Shown: positions 26,929 to 35,872 of the stretch, piece by piece | Numbering within the stretch: the first letter of the stretch is position 1 | Layout: each line of letters opens with the position of its first letter | Source: Cellulosimicrobium sp. ES-005 | GTDB taxonomy: Bacteria > Actinomycetota > Actinomycetes > Actinomycetales > Cellulomonadaceae | Length of the DNA stretch: 64,000 nucleotides | Assembly: GCF_040448685.1 (NCBI RefSeq) | Contig: NZ_CP159290.1 | Coordinates: 3,286,001 to 3,350,000 of the forward strand | Direction: 5' to 3' | Translations under genes and position numbers: made by a program | The notes under the pieces: model-generated | The model's database searches: none | Told to the model about the DNA's origin: nothing | Seen by the model: the letters and a program-made list of their open reading frames with translations, nothing else

Positions 26929-29247
26929 TCAGACGCCGGCGAGCTGCGCGGCCGGCGCGGTCGGGGTGGTGGCCGTCGGGTCCGGGCTCGTGGCCCGGCT
27001 CCGGAACGACCGCAGGCGCAGGCTGTTGCCCACGACGAAGACGCTGGAGAACGCCATCGCGGCGCCGGCGAGCATGGGGTTGAGCAGGCCGAGCGCGGCC
27101 AGCGGGATCGCGGCGACGTTGTAGGCGAACGCCCAGAAGAGGTTCACCTTGATCGTGCCGAGGGTCCGGCGTGACAGGCGGATCGCGTCGGCCGCGGAGC
27201 GCAGGTCGCCCCGCACGAGGGTGATGTCGGCGGCCTCGATCGCGACGTCCGTCCCGGTCCCCATGGCGAGACCCAGGTCCGCCTGGGCCAGAGCGGCGGC
27301 GTCGTTCACGCCGTCGCCGACCATCGCGACGACCTTGCCCTCGCCCTGGAGGCGGCTGACGACGTCGACCTTGTCGCGCGGCATGACCTCCGCGATCACC
27401 TCGTCGATGCCCACCTCGGCCGCGATCCGGCGTGCGACGGTCGCGTTGTCCCCGGTGAGGAGCACCGGGGTGAGGCCGAGCGCGCGGAGCTGGCGGATCG
27501 CCTCGGCGCTCGTGGGCTTGACCGCGTCGGCCACCACGAGGACGCCGCGGGCGCGCCCGTCCCAGCCGACGACGACGGCGGTGCCGCCCTGCTCCTCGGC
27601 GCGGGCCTTGGCGTCGGCGAGGTCGCGCGGGAGGTGCTGCGCCCACTCGGCGAGGAGCGACTCGCGGCCGACGAGCACGGCGTGCCCGTCCACGACGCCC
27701 TGCACGCCCGTGCCCTCGACGTTGGTGAACTCCGCGGGCACGGGGAGCGGGCCCACCTCCTGGGCGGCGCCCCGGGCGATCGCCCGGGCGACCGGGTGCT
27801 CCGAGGCGTCCTCGAGCGCCCCGGCGAGGCGCAGGAGCTCGGCGCGGTCGACACCGGTGCCCGTGACGACGTCGGTCAGCGTCATGACGCCCGTCGTCAC
27901 GGTCCCTGTCTTGTCGAGCACGACGGTGTCCACGGTCCGGGTGGACTCCAGCACCTCGGGTCCCTTGATGAGGACGCCCATCTGGGCTCCGCGGCCCGTC
28001 CCGACGAGCAGCGCCGTCGGGGTGGCGAGGCCGAGCGCGCACGGGCACGCGATGATGAGCACCGCGACGGCGGCGGTGAACGCGGCCGATGCCGGCGCGC
28101 CGGCGCCGAGCCACGCGCCGAGGGTGCCGACGGCGATCGCGATGGCGACGGGGACGAAGACGGCCGAGACGCGGTCGGCCAGCCGCTGGACCTGGGCCTT
28201 GCCGGACTGCGCGTCCTCGACGAGGCGGGCCATCTGCGCGAGCTGGGTGTCGCCGCCGACGCGCGTCGCGCGCACGACGAGCCGCCCGCCCGCGTTGACG
28301 GTCGCACCGGTGACGGCGTCGCCCTCGCCCACCTCGACGGGCACGGACTCGCCCGTGAGCATCGAGGCGTCGACGGCGGACGTGCCGGCCACGACCGTGC
28401 CGTCGGTCGCGATCTTCTCGCCGGGGCGCACGACGAACTCGTCGCCCACGGCGAGCTCCGAGATCGGGACGCGGGTCTCGGCGCCGTCACGCAGCACCGC
28501 CACGTCCTTGGCGCCGAGCTCGAGCAGGGCGCGCAGCGCGGCGCCGGCCTGCCGCTTGGACCGCTTCTCGAAGTAGCGGCCCGCGAGGATGAAGGTCGTG
28601 ACGCCGGCCGCGACCTCCAGGTAGACGTTCCCGGCGCCGTCGGTGGGGGCGACGGACAGCGTGAACGGGTGGGTCATGCCCGGCTCGCCCGCCGTGCCGA
28701 GGAACAGCGCGTAGAGGGACCAGAGGAACGCGGCGCTGGTCCCCACGGAGATGAGGGTGTCCATCGTCGCCGCACCGTGGCGCAGGTTGGTCCACGCGGC
28801 GCGGTGGAACGGCCAGGCCGCCCACACCACGACGGGCGCGGCGAGCACGAGGCTGGCCCACTGCCAGTACGTGAACTGGAGCGCGGGGACCATCGCCATC
28901 GCGATGACCGGGACCGAGAGCACGACGGCCCCGACGAGGCGCTGCCGCAGCGCGGTGAGCTCGGGGTCGACGTCGTCCGCCTCGTCCGGCGTCGGGACCT
29001 CGGGGTCCTCGACGCGCGGGAGCTGGGCGGTGTACCCCGTCTTCTCGACCTCGGCGATGAGCGTGGCCGCGTCGACGCCCTCCGGGACGGTGACCTTCGC
29101 CTTCTCCGTCGCGTAGTTCACGGTCGCGGTGACGCCCTCGAGCCGGTTGAGCTTCTTCTCGATCCGCATGGCGCACGAGGCGCAGGTCATCCCGCCGATC
29201 TCGAGCTCGACGAACGTCCCCGGCGGCGGGGCGGCCGATGTCGTCAT
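26929..29247 (-). CDS. copA: Copper-translocating P1B-type ATPase
   Basis: 772 aa. An N-terminal heavy-metal domain ([15 protein letters not shown]) is followed by eight predicted membrane helices, the intramembrane CPCALG metal site, the phosphorylation motif DKTGT and [10 protein letters not shown]. All hallmarks of a Cu(I) exporter are intact. It is in the leftward copper cluster with CopZ and a YHS protein, downstream of CsoR-type operators. Confidence 0.95.
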   Translation of the reverse strand: MTTSAAPPPGTFVELEIGGMTCASCAMRIEKKLNRLEGVTATVNYATEKAKVTVPEGVDAATLIAEVEKTGYTAQLPRVEDPEVPTPDEADDVDPELTALRQRLVGAVVLSVPVIAMAMVPALQFTYWQWASLVLAAPVVVWAAWPFHRAAWTNLRHGAATMDTLISVGTSAAFLWSLYALFLGTAGEPGMTHPFTLSVAPTDGAGNVYLEVAAGVTTFILAGRYFEKRSKRQAGAALRALLELGAKDVAVLRDGAETRVPISELAVGDEFVVRPGEKIATDGTVVAGTSAVDASMLTGESVPVEVGEGDAVTGATVNAGGRLVVRATRVGGDTQLAQMARLVEDAQSGKAQVQRLADRVSAVFVPVAIAIAVGTLGAWLGAGAPASAAFTAAVAVLIIACPCALGLATPTALLVGTGRGAQMGVLIKGPEVLESTRTVDTVVLDKTGTVTTGVMTLTDVVTGTGVDRAELLRLAGALEDASEHPVARAIARGAAQEVGPLPVPAEFTNVEGTGVQGVVDGHAVLVGRESLLAEWAQHLPRDLADAKARAEEQGGTAVVVGWDGRARGVLVVADAVKPTSAEAIRQLRALGLTPVLLTGDNATVARRIAAEVGIDEVIAEVMPRDKVDVVSRLQGEGKVVAMVGDGVNDAAALAQADLGLAMGTGTDVAIEAADITLVRGDLRSAADAIRLSRRTLGTIKVNLFWAFAYNVAAIPLAALGLLNPMLAGAAMAFSSVFVVGNSLRLRSFRSRATSPDPTATTPTAPAAQLAGV

Positions 29248-29293
29248 GAGGTTCTCCTTCCGACCGGGCGGCGTGCCGCCCGGTGCAGGGTCG

Positions 29294-30253
29294 TCAGTGG
29301 TCGTGCGGGGTCGTGTCGTGGTCGGCCGCGGCGGCGTCGCCCGTCGCGTCGGCGGCGGGAGCGGCCTCGACCGTGAAGGCGGCGGTGCGTACCTGACCCT
29401 CGACCTGGAAGTCGAGGTAGAGGAGGTACCGGCCCGCGGTGGGCGCCTCGACGCCGAACGTCACGGTCGGGCCCGACACCTCGCCCGGCACCGCCTCGGC
29501 GCCCTCGGGGTGGGCGTGCAGGTAGGCGAGGTCGCCGTCACGGAGCGCGACGAGGTGACCGAAGGCGCCGAGGTACGGCTCGAGCGTCGTGACCGGCTCG
29601 CCGTCCCGCGTGACCTGAAGCGTCAGCCGCGAGACGGCCCCGGCCTCGAGGTTCCCCTCGAGCGCGACGTCGTACCCGTCGACCGACGCGGTGGTCGTCG
29701 GGGCGTCCGCCCGGACGGGCACGACGTCGCCCGCGACCTCGACGGTGCGGCTCAGGGTGAGCGGGTCGCCCCCGGTGGGGACGGCGTCGGCGTACACGCG
29801 GTAGGTGCCCGCGGCGTCCCACGTCCAGGGCACCGACCAGCGGCCTGCCTCGTCCAGCTCGGGGTGGGCGTGGCGGTAGTGCGCCCCGTCGGAGCGCACG
29901 ACGACCAGGTGCAGGCGCTGCTCGTGCGCGACGGCGAAGTCGGTCACCGGAGCGCCCGCGGGGTCGGTCAGGGTGAAGGCGAGCTCGCCGGGCGTGCCCG
30001 GCGTCCGCGGCGCCTCGATCTCGCCGAGCGTGTAGCCGCCCTGCTCCAGGGACAGTCCGCCGATCATGTCCGCTCCTCTCGTGGTCTCCTGCGGGGGGTC
30101 GTCGCTCGTGGCGACGTGCTGCTCCGGCGCGTGCGCGGCGGGCGGATTCGGCAGCGCGCCCTCGGGGACGACGGCGCCCGCGACCGCGGCCGAGGCCACG
30201 AACACGACCCCGAGCCCGGCGACGTAGAGCCCGATCCGGGCGGGGGCTCTCAT
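29294..30253 (-). CDS. Secreted/anchored copper-operon protein, His/Met-bearing beta domains
   Basis: 319 aa. An N-terminal transmembrane anchor ([20 protein letters not shown]) is followed by two related beta domains, each with conserved HAHPE segments ([22 protein letters not shown]), and a His/Asp-rich end. It is typical of proteins found between copZ and copA in Actinobacteria and is probably exposed outside the membrane for metal handling. The start overlaps the copZ stop. Confidence 0.75.
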   Translation of the reverse strand: MRAPARIGLYVAGLGVVFVASAAVAGAVVPEGALPNPPAAHAPEQHVATSDDPPQETTRGADMIGGLSLEQGGYTLGEIEAPRTPGTPGELAFTLTDPAGAPVTDFAVAHEQRLHLVVVRSDGAHYRHAHPELDEAGRWSVPWTWDAAGTYRVYADAVPTGGDPLTLSRTVEVAGDVVPVRADAPTTTASVDGYDVALEGNLEAGAVSRLTLQVTRDGEPVTTLEPYLGAFGHLVALRDGDLAYLHAHPEGAEAVPGEVSGPTVTFGVEAPTAGRYLLYLDFQVEGQVRTAAFTVEAAPAADATGDAAAADHDTTPHDH

Positions 30254-30468
30254 CGCACCCGCTCCGCGCTGTAGCCGGCCTCGTCGACGGCGGCGAGGAC
30301 CGCGACGTCGTCGAGGGGCTGGTCGGCCGTGACGACGAGCCGACCGGTGGTCGCGCTGACGTCGATCGCGGTGACGCCGGGCACCTGCCCGACCTCCTCG
30401 CGCACCGACATCTCGCAGTGGCCGCACGTCATGCCGGTCACCTGGTACTCGATCTCGACGATGCTCAC
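30250..30468 (-). CDS. copZ: CopZ-like copper chaperone (HMA domain)
   Basis: 72 aa from a GTG preceded by GAGGAGG. The metal-binding loop is GMTCGHCEMSV within a ferredoxin-like HMA fold. It hands Cu(I) to CopA or the regulator. It is first in the leftward copper operon, directly below the CsoR-type operators. Confidence 0.9.
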   Translation of the reverse strand: MSIVEIEYQVTGMTCGHCEMSVREEVGQVPGVTAIDVSATTGRLVVTADQPLDDVAVLAAVDEAGYSAERVR

Positions 30469-30488
30469 GACGTTCCTCCTCGGTGCTG

Positions 30489-30538
30489 ATACCCCCATGG
30501 GGTATGACTAGGATGGCGAATATACCCAGAGGGGGTAT
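30489..30538. promoter_or_regulatory. Two CsoR-type operators
   Basis: ATACCCC-CAT-GGGGTAT (30489-30505) and ATACCC-N5-GGGTAT (30522-30538) match the pseudo-palindromic boxes of copper-sensing CsoR repressors. They lie between copZ (leftward) and the FAD oxidoreductase (rightward) and should control both. No csoR gene is in the window. Confidence 0.85.
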
Positions 30539-30556
30539 CGAGGTCAAGGAGGAGAG

Positions 30557-31738
30557 ATGCGCGACGTGGACAGGCCGGCGGACGTGGTGGTGGTCGGTGG
30601 CGGAGCCGCCGGGCACGCCGCCGTGACGACGCTGCGCGGCGAGGGGTTCGCCGGTCGCGTCGTCCTCGTGCACGGCGAGGAGGAGGCGCCCTACCTGCGC
30701 ACCCTCGTCGACAAGGCGATCCTCCAGGGCCTGCTCACCGCGGAGCAGGCCGCCCTGCCCGTGCCGCCCGACGTCGAGCTCGTGCGGGCGCGCGCGACCG
30801 GGCTGGACCCCGCGCGGCGGGCCGTCGTCCTCGCGGACGGGCGCGAGCTCACCGCCGCCGCCGTGGTCCTCGCGACCGGCGCGGTGCCTCGCCCCGGCCC
30901 GGCCGTGGACCGTGTCCCGGCGCTCGCGGGCGCCGACGGCGGGGAGCCCCGCGTGGTGCACCTGCACACCGCGCGGGACGCCGTGCGGCTGCGTGCCCTG
31001 CTCGGCCCCGATCCCGCGCGGCGCACGGTCACCGTGCTCGGCGCCGGGTTCGTCGGGTCCGAGACCGCCGCCTGGCTCGCCGAGGCCGGCGCGACCGTCC
31101 ACCTCGTCGCCCGCTCCCGGCTCCCGTTCGCCGGGGCGCTCGGGGCCGCGGTCGCGCGCGCCGTCGCCATGCTCCACGAGGAGCACCTCGACGCCCACCT
31201 CGGCCGCCGGGTCGAGGCGGTGACCGAGCATCCGGGCGGCGTCACCGTGCGCCTCGCGGGCGGGACGACCCTGGAGTCCGACCTCGCCGTCGTCGCGCAC
31301 GGCACCGCGCCCGCCGTGCCCGGCACCGGCGGCGGCGTCGACGTCGACGACCGCCTCGCTGTTCCCGGCGCGCCCGGCCTGCTCGCCGCCGGGGCGGTCG
31401 CCGTCCACCGGGACCGGCGCGACCAGAGGTTCCGGACCGACCACTGGGACGCCGCCGTCGCGCAGGGTGCGCACGCGGCGCGCGCCGTCCTGCGCCGTCT
31501 CGTCGGCGGCCCGGACCCCGGCCCGTACGTGCCCGACGCCGGGTTCACTCTCGTGCTGCACGGCACCCAGGTCGCCGGGTTCGGCGTCGCCGTGCCCGGC
31601 GCGACCCCGGAGCACCGCACGCTCGACGGCGGCGGGCTGCTCACCGAGCTCCGCGTCGGGGGCGACCTCGTCGCGGCGGTCGGTCTCGGTGCGACGCGTG
31701 AGCTCCACGCGCTGCGCTCCGAGCTGCGCCGGCCCTGA
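30557..31738 (+). CDS. FAD-dependent pyridine nucleotide oxidoreductase of copper cluster
   Basis: 393 aa with two Rossmann sites (VVVVGGGAAGHAAV for FAD, VTVLGAGFVGSETAAWLAEAG for NAD(P)H) and the ATGAVPRPG connecting motif. It resembles ferredoxin/rubredoxin reductases. A strong AAGGAGGAG lies 6 nt before the ATG. It is divergent from copZ under the same CsoR boxes, so it is probably copper-induced. Its electron partner is unknown. Confidence 0.88.
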   Translation: MRDVDRPADVVVVGGGAAGHAAVTTLRGEGFAGRVVLVHGEEEAPYLRTLVDKAILQGLLTAEQAALPVPPDVELVRARATGLDPARRAVVLADGRELTAAAVVLATGAVPRPGPAVDRVPALAGADGGEPRVVHLHTARDAVRLRALLGPDPARRTVTVLGAGFVGSETAAWLAEAGATVHLVARSRLPFAGALGAAVARAVAMLHEEHLDAHLGRRVEAVTEHPGGVTVRLAGGTTLESDLAVVAHGTAPAVPGTGGGVDVDDRLAVPGAPGLLAAGAVAVHRDRRDQRFRTDHWDAAVAQGAHAARAVLRRLVGGPDPGPYVPDAGFTLVLHGTQVAGFGVAVPGATPEHRTLDGGGLLTELRVGGDLVAAVGLGATRELHALRSELRRP

Positions 31739-31792
31739 GGTGGTGGCTCCGGGGTGTCTGCCTCGGGCGTGCTCGGGCGCGAGAATGGTCGC

Positions 31793-31927
31793 GTGACCAC
31801 CGAGCGACTTCCCCGTGTCCGCGCGTCCGAGCTCGTCGGGCGCGGCTGGCTCAACACCGGCGGCCGCGACCTGACCCTCGCCGACCTGCGCGGCAAGATC
31901 GTGCTGGTCGATTTCTGGACGTTCTAA
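31793..31927 (+). pseudogene. Thioredoxin/TlpA-like protein, truncated by phage integration
   Basis: From a GTG the frame reads 44 residues ending GRDLTLADLRGKIVLVDFWTF and then TAA. This is the start of a thioredoxin-like (TlpA/NHL-associated) domain. In intact relatives the sequence continues directly from DFWTF into the redox CxxC region. The stop and all that follows derive from the phage. The rest of the gene is expected at the other end of the prophage. Confidence 0.88.
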
Positions 31928-31962
31928 AGCATACCACCAAAGTGTCGTAGGATGTGTGGTAT
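31905..31962. other. Attachment junction (att site, left end of prophage)
   Basis: The host coding sequence ends in GATTTCTGGACGTTCT, where codon homology stops, and the serine integrase gene begins 34-40 bp later. The crossover most likely lies in TGGACGTTCT (about 31914-31923). To its right ATACCAC (31931-31937) and GTGGTAT (31956-31962) form an inverted repeat, as expected for the phage half of a serine-integrase att site. The core can only be fixed by comparing with the other end. Confidence 0.75.
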
Positions 31963-33682
31963 GACGACGCCCTCTTCCGCCGCAGCCATCTACGTCCGAC
32001 GCTCGAGCGGAAGGGCCGGCACGAACAAGACGCTGTCGGAGCAGGAGCAGGAGGCGCGCAAGTTCGCCGCGAGCCAGGGCCTCGAGGTTGTGGAGGTCTA
32101 CCGGGAGCGCGAGGGCACCGGCGCGAGCGCGCGGAGCGGGAAGGCTCGCCCCCAGTGGGAGGCGGCCCTGGCCGCCCTCGACGAGGGCAGCCGCTTCCAC
32201 ACGGTCATCGTCTGGGCGCTCGACCGGGCGGACCGGCGCGGGGCAGACACCCTCGGAGCGCTCCTCTCCCGGCACGCGGCGACGGGCCGGCGCATCCTCG
32301 GCCTCGACGGCACGGACACCTCCGACCCCCAGCAGCGCCTCGCCAACATCATCCGCGGCGAGATGGCGCGCGAGTACAGCGAGAAGCTCGGGGACAACAT
32401 CGCGCGCACGAAGCGCTACCGGCGCGCGGACGGCCTCTGGCTCGGCGGCAAGCCGCCGTGGGGCCTGCGCAAGGGCGCCGACGGCAAGCTCGAGCACGAC
32501 CCCGAGACGTACCCCGAGGCCCGCTCGGTCGCCGAGGCCCTGCTAGAGGGGAAGACCCTCTACGAGATCACCGGCGACCTCAACGACCGGAAGGTCAGGC
32601 TCGCGTCAGGGCACCCGTGGGGGGCCACGGTGACGCGCAAGGCGCGGGGCCGCGACGAGGACATCGAGACACCCCCGTTGAAGTGGCGCATCCCGACCCT
32701 GGCCGCCATCGTCCGCTCGCCGGGATGGGCTGGGCTCCAGAGCATCCGCATCCGCGAGACCCAGGCCGACGGGAGCAAGGGCGGCTGGCCTCATGTCGCC
32801 GAGGTCTACCGGCACCCCGAGACCGGCGAGCCTGTCAGCGTGGGGGAAGGCGTCATCACCCCGGACGAGCGGGCGCACATCCTCGCGCGCATCGAGGACC
32901 GGAAGAGGGGCGGGCGCACCGGCGCGGTCGGCGCGAAGCCCCGGGCGTCCCTACTGGGCTCGCGGCTCCGCTGTGCGGAGTGCGGCGAGCTGCCGACGGT
33001 GCACCGGACCTCGAAGTACAGCTACTACAAGTGCGGGTCGCTGGCGATGGGGCCGGGCAGGTGCGGCGGCTACGGGTGCCCGGAGGAGGACATGAACGAC
33101 TACGTCGTCGGGCGCGCCCTGATCTTCCTCTCCTCGCTCGACCCGGAGGATGAGGTGACGCGGTCTGCCTTCGCCGCGTGGGCAGGGGAGGCGGACCCGG
33201 CGGTGCGCGCCGAGCTCACCGTGCGCGAGGGGGCTCTGGCGGCTGCCGAGGCGGAGCTCGCGAGAGTCCGGCGCCTGGCCGTCGTCGGGATCCTGACCGA
33301 GGAGGAGGCGGCCGCAGAGCTGCCCCGCCTGCGCGCGGCCGTGGGTGCCGCCAAGCAAGCCCTGACCGCGCGCTCGGAGAGCGACCTCGTGACGCCCGAG
33401 TCCCTGCGCGACCTCCAGTACCTCGCCGAGGCGTGGGACGACCTCGACAGGGCGGCGCAGCGCCGGATCATCGAGGCCGTCGTGCGCGAGGTCAGGGTCG
33501 TGAAGGCGCCCTACCGCGGGGCGCGGTTCTCCGGCCCTCAGCGGGCGATCATCACGTTCGTCGACGGCTCCACCTGGCCGCGCGACGGCGAGCTGGCAGA
33601 GCACCCGGGGCGCTCGCCCGAGACGCTCAAGAAGCTGGCGCAGCGGGAGCGGCGGGCGGCGCGCCTCGCGGCCGAGGGGTAG
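31961..33682 (+). CDS. int: Large serine recombinase (phage integrase)
   Basis: 573 aa. The resolvase domain opens AAIYVRRSSG with the catalytic serine at about residue 15-16 and the arginine-rich ALDRADRRG stretch. A recombinase domain follows, then a zinc ribbon (LRCAECGELP ... YYKCGS ... RCGGYGC) and a coiled coil (EGALAAAEAELARVRRLAVV). It catalyses attP x attB strand exchange. The ATG at 31961 is taken; an in-frame ATG at 31952 is possible. The start codon overlaps an inverted repeat. Confidence 0.93.
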   Translation: MTTPSSAAAIYVRRSSGRAGTNKTLSEQEQEARKFAASQGLEVVEVYREREGTGASARSGKARPQWEAALAALDEGSRFHTVIVWALDRADRRGADTLGALLSRHAATGRRILGLDGTDTSDPQQRLANIIRGEMAREYSEKLGDNIARTKRYRRADGLWLGGKPPWGLRKGADGKLEHDPETYPEARSVAEALLEGKTLYEITGDLNDRKVRLASGHPWGATVTRKARGRDEDIETPPLKWRIPTLAAIVRSPGWAGLQSIRIRETQADGSKGGWPHVAEVYRHPETGEPVSVGEGVITPDERAHILARIEDRKRGGRTGAVGAKPRASLLGSRLRCAECGELPTVHRTSKYSYYKCGSLAMGPGRCGGYGCPEEDMNDYVVGRALIFLSSLDPEDEVTRSAFAAWAGEADPAVRAELTVREGALAAAEAELARVRRLAVVGILTEEEAAAELPRLRAAVGAAKQALTARSESDLVTPESLRDLQYLAEAWDDLDRAAQRRIIEAVVREVRVVKAPYRGARFSGPQRAIITFVDGSTWPRDGELAEHPGRSPETLKKLAQRERRAARLAAEG

Positions 33683-33684
33683 CC

Positions 33685-33891
33685 CTACCAGACCCTCTCG
33701 TTGTGGACCAGGACCGTGCGCTCGTCGGTGGCGGTCAGGCGGCGGGGATCGTGGCCGGCCAGCGCGAGCGCGCGGTTCACGGCGACGGGGTGGGCCTCGC
33801 GGAGCGGGGCCGGGATGGTGCGTCGGTTCTCTGCCTGCCAGCGGGCGAGGGCGGGCGTTTCCTTGCGGACGTGCACGTGCTGTCTTGCCAT
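33685..33891 (-). CDS. Phage hypothetical protein (68 aa)
   Basis: 68 aa, basic, with helical content (AVNRALALAGHDPRRL). It converges on the integrase with 2 bp between stops. TGGAGGC precedes the ATG. It lies beyond the terminator of the early operon and so needs its own promoter or read-through. No family recognised. Confidence 0.6.
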   Translation of the reverse strand: MARQHVHVRKETPALARWQAENRRTIPAPLREAHPVAVNRALALAGHDPRRLTATDERTVLVHNERVW

Positions 33892-33915
33892 GCCTCCACC
33901 ATGACACGACGAAAA

Positions 33916-33943
33916 GGCCGGGGCCCAATGAAGGGCCCCGGCC
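33916..33943 (-). terminator. Intrinsic terminator of the leftward early operon
   Basis: Perfect 11-bp stem GGCCGGGGCCC / GGGCCCCGGCC with a 6-nt loop, followed on the minus strand by TTTTCGTC. It lies just past the NrdH-like gene and ends the long leftward transcript. Confidence 0.9.
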
Positions 33944-33953
33944 AGGGTCAGGG

Positions 33954-34223
33954 TCAGGCAGCCAGGCTGCGCAGGCGGTCAGGGCGGAACCCTGTCCAAA
34001 TCTCCTGCCGCTGGCTTCCGTCGACGACGCGCTTCGCGACGACGATCGGCGCCTCCTCCGGCAGGCCCAGCGACCTCACGAGGTTGACCATCTGCGGGCT
34101 GTCCGCGGCGGACGCCTCGCCGTAGGCCAGGCCCAGCTTGTCGAGCTGGCGCTTCGTGGCGAGGCAGGGCTGGCACCCCGGGTTCGAGTAGACGGTGATC
34201 TCAGGCTGCGAGGTCGACTCCAT
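33954..34223 (-). CDS. NrdH-like glutaredoxin
   Basis: 89 aa with thioredoxin fold start ITVYSNPGCQPCLATKRQLDKLGL; the redox pair is CQPC. The later part (IVVAKRVVDGSQRQEIWTGFRPDRL) resembles NrdH, which reduces ribonucleotide reductase. Several actinophages carry such a gene. It overlaps the end of the sigma-like gene and is last in the operon before the terminator. Confidence 0.88.
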   Translation of the reverse strand: MESTSQPEITVYSNPGCQPCLATKRQLDKLGLAYGEASAADSPQMVNLVRSLGLPEEAPIVVAKRVVDGSQRQEIWTGFRPDRLRSLAA

Positions 34224-34953
34224 CGAGGCCGATCTCCTCTCCGTTCAGGTACGTGGCGAGGTTGCACAGGCCAGCGGTCGATCGCTGGGAGACGGCCTCC
34301 CGGGAGATCCCGAGCACCGCCCCTGCCTCCTCCTGGGTCATGCCGGCGCCGAGCGTCAGGAGCAGGGCCTCGCGCTGGGCCTTCGTGACCTTCGCGTGCT
34401 CCCACGCCGCGCGGACGTCGGCGTAGTGGGCCATGTGCGTCCCGCTGTGCGACGGGTCGCTCTTCGCCCGGGGCATGTCCTCCTCGGGCCCGCCCTCGAC
34501 CACCGGCGCCCAGGCGAGCGACGGCGTCCAGAGCGCCGGGAGGATCGTCTCGATGAGCCCCGGGGTGTAGGGCATCCCCTCGAACGCGGCCGGCGTGGGC
34601 TGGTGGCGGAAGCCCTCGCGGACCTCCTCCTGGTGGCGCTCGATCGCGGCGTCGAACTCCCGGTCGCGGCGGTCGAGCTGGGAGGCTGCCCACGCGCGCA
34701 TCCGGGAGACGAGCTGGCGGGCCATGCTCTTGAGCCCACCGAGCTCCCCGCCGCGCACGCCGGGCAGCGACTCGCCGTAGGCGAACTGCTCGGCCATCTC
34801 GCGCGGGTGGGTCGCGATGTAGATCACGGCCTCCTGGAAGACGTCGTCCTCCTCGATGGCCGAGTAGCTGTTCGCCACCGACTTCGCCGCGCGCTCGGCT
34901 GCCCAGAAGCCGCGCTCCCCGACAGCGTCCCAGTCGACGGTCGTCGTGCTCAT
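34201..34953 (-). CDS. Phage sigma-70-like HTH protein
   Basis: 250 aa. Its first part (SAIEEDDVFQEAVIYIATHP) resembles sigma region 2. The end (LLLTLGAGMTQEEAGAVLGISREAVSQRSTAGLCNL) is a sigma region 4 helix-turn-helix. It may act as a phage sigma factor or transcription regulator, perhaps for late genes. The middle is not similar to host sigma factors. Confidence 0.7.
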   Translation of the reverse strand: MSTTTVDWDAVGERGFWAAERAAKSVANSYSAIEEDDVFQEAVIYIATHPREMAEQFAYGESLPGVRGGELGGLKSMARQLVSRMRAWAASQLDRRDREFDAAIERHQEEVREGFRHQPTPAAFEGMPYTPGLIETILPALWTPSLAWAPVVEGGPEEDMPRAKSDPSHSGTHMAHYADVRAAWEHAKVTKAQREALLLTLGAGMTQEEAGAVLGISREAVSQRSTAGLCNLATYLNGEEIGLDGVDLAA

Positions 34954-35180
34954 CCTTCGCGCTCCTCGCTCTCGGTGGGGGTGGACACCCAGGCGGTGCG
35001 GACCGGGCGGTCGGCGCCGATCGTGCGGATCTCCTCGACGTAGCCGTCGTCGTCGAGCGGGCGGCGCAGGACCCCCGCCTCGCCCAGCGCATCGACGGTG
35101 CGCTCGACCTGCCGCCAGTCGCCCAGGGGGCCGTCGGCGTGGTCGAAGATGGACTGCGTGACGTACTCGCGGTACTTCAC
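34950..35180 (-). CDS. Phage small protein, MKYR-family copy A (76 aa)
   Basis: 76 aa beginning MKYREYVTQSIF. It shares the motif order MKYR-x-YV ... TVDALG ... LRRPLDDDG ... and a late Val/Trp segment with the next gene, so the two are tandem paralogues. The stop overlaps the start of the sigma-like gene (ATGA). Function unknown. Confidence 0.75.
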   Translation of the reverse strand: MKYREYVTQSIFDHADGPLGDWRQVERTVDALGEAGVLRRPLDDDGYVEEIRTIGADRPVRTAWVSTPTESEEREG

Positions 35181-35401
35181 ATGCCACCTCGCGGGTGCTT
35201 GTGCGGGCGCTGGCTCACGGGCACCCAGAGCTCTCGGACGACCTCGCGCTGGAGGTTCGTGACGATCTCGACGTCGCCCTCCTCGTCGAGCGGCCGGCGG
35301 AGCATCGCCTTGCCGGCCAGCGCGTCGACCGCCGTCACGGCGTCGGACGGGCGCGCCCCGGCCTCGACGAGCACGTGCTCGACGTAGTCGCGGTACTTCA
35401 T
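35177..35401 (-). CDS. Phage small protein, MKYR-family copy B (74 aa)
   Basis: 74 aa beginning MKYRDYVEHVLV, with AVDALAGKAMLRRPLDEEGDVE in the middle. Clearly related to copy A just downstream; the two genes overlap by 4 nt. Function unknown. Confidence 0.75.
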   Translation of the reverse strand: MKYRDYVEHVLVEAGARPSDAVTAVDALAGKAMLRRPLDEEGDVEIVTNLQREVVRELWVPVSQRPHKHPRGGM

Positions 35402-35514
35402 CGGGTGGTGACCTCCAGGACGGTCGCGGTCGCGTAGACGAGGATGAGCAGGGCGAACAGGTACAGGCCGGTGCTGGCGGGCTGGCGGCGCGCGGCGCGC
35501 GGGCGGGCGATCAC
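35398..35514 (-). CDS. Tiny membrane protein (38 aa)
   Basis: 38 aa from a GTG at 35514: a basic N-terminus (VIARPRAARRQPAS) and one transmembrane helix (LYLFALLILVYATATVL). Its stop overlaps the next start (ATGA), and its own start overlaps the stop of the upstream gene, which supports it as a real gene. Confidence 0.6.
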   Translation of the reverse strand: MIARPRAARRQPASTGLYLFALLILVYATATVLEVTTR

Positions 35515-35633
35515 GGCGCCACCTGCGCGAGGTTGAGCAGCGCGAGGGACGCGGCGACGAGCAGGGCGTACATGATGAGGAAGGCCTCCGGCCCGGCGGG
35601 CGGGGGAGGGGCGGTCGTGTTGGTCGTGAGCAT
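35511..35633 (-). CDS. Tiny membrane protein (40 aa)
   Basis: 40 aa from the ATG at 35633. A Pro/Thr-rich start leads to one transmembrane helix (AFLIMYALLVAASLALLNL). It overlaps both neighbours by a few bases. With the 38-aa protein it may form a small membrane pair. Function unknown. Confidence 0.6.
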   Translation of the reverse strand: MLTTNTTAPPPPAGPEAFLIMYALLVAASLALLNLAQVAP

Positions 35634-35872
35634 CAGGCGGTCACACCCCAGGCGGTCTCGAGCTCGGTGTCGGTCATGCGCGGGCGGGAGTGCCAGTGGT
35701 CGAGCTTGTCGATCCACCAGCCCTCCAGCTCCGCGGGGTTGAGGCAGCGCCCGTCGCGCCGGTGCTCGTCGAACGAGCGCTGCCCGTAGAAGGTGAGGTG
35801 GCAGCCGCCGCAGTGGCCGCTCTTCTCGCCGCGCTGCTTCCAGCTCTTCCCGCAGCGGTGCCGGACGATCAC
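35633..35872 (-). CDS. FDXHR-type putative zinc-binding protein (79 aa)
   Basis: 79 aa with CGKSWKQRGEKSGHCGGCHLTF followed by RSFDEHRRDGRC. The FDxHR block with the preceding Cys pairs is the hallmark of a small zinc protein family common in actinophages. Start at the GTG 35872, which overlaps the stop of the upstream gene. Molecular role unknown. Confidence 0.8.
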   Translation of the reverse strand: MIVRHRCGKSWKQRGEKSGHCGGCHLTFYGQRSFDEHRRDGRCLNPAELEGWWIDKLDHWHSRPRMTDTELETAWGVTA

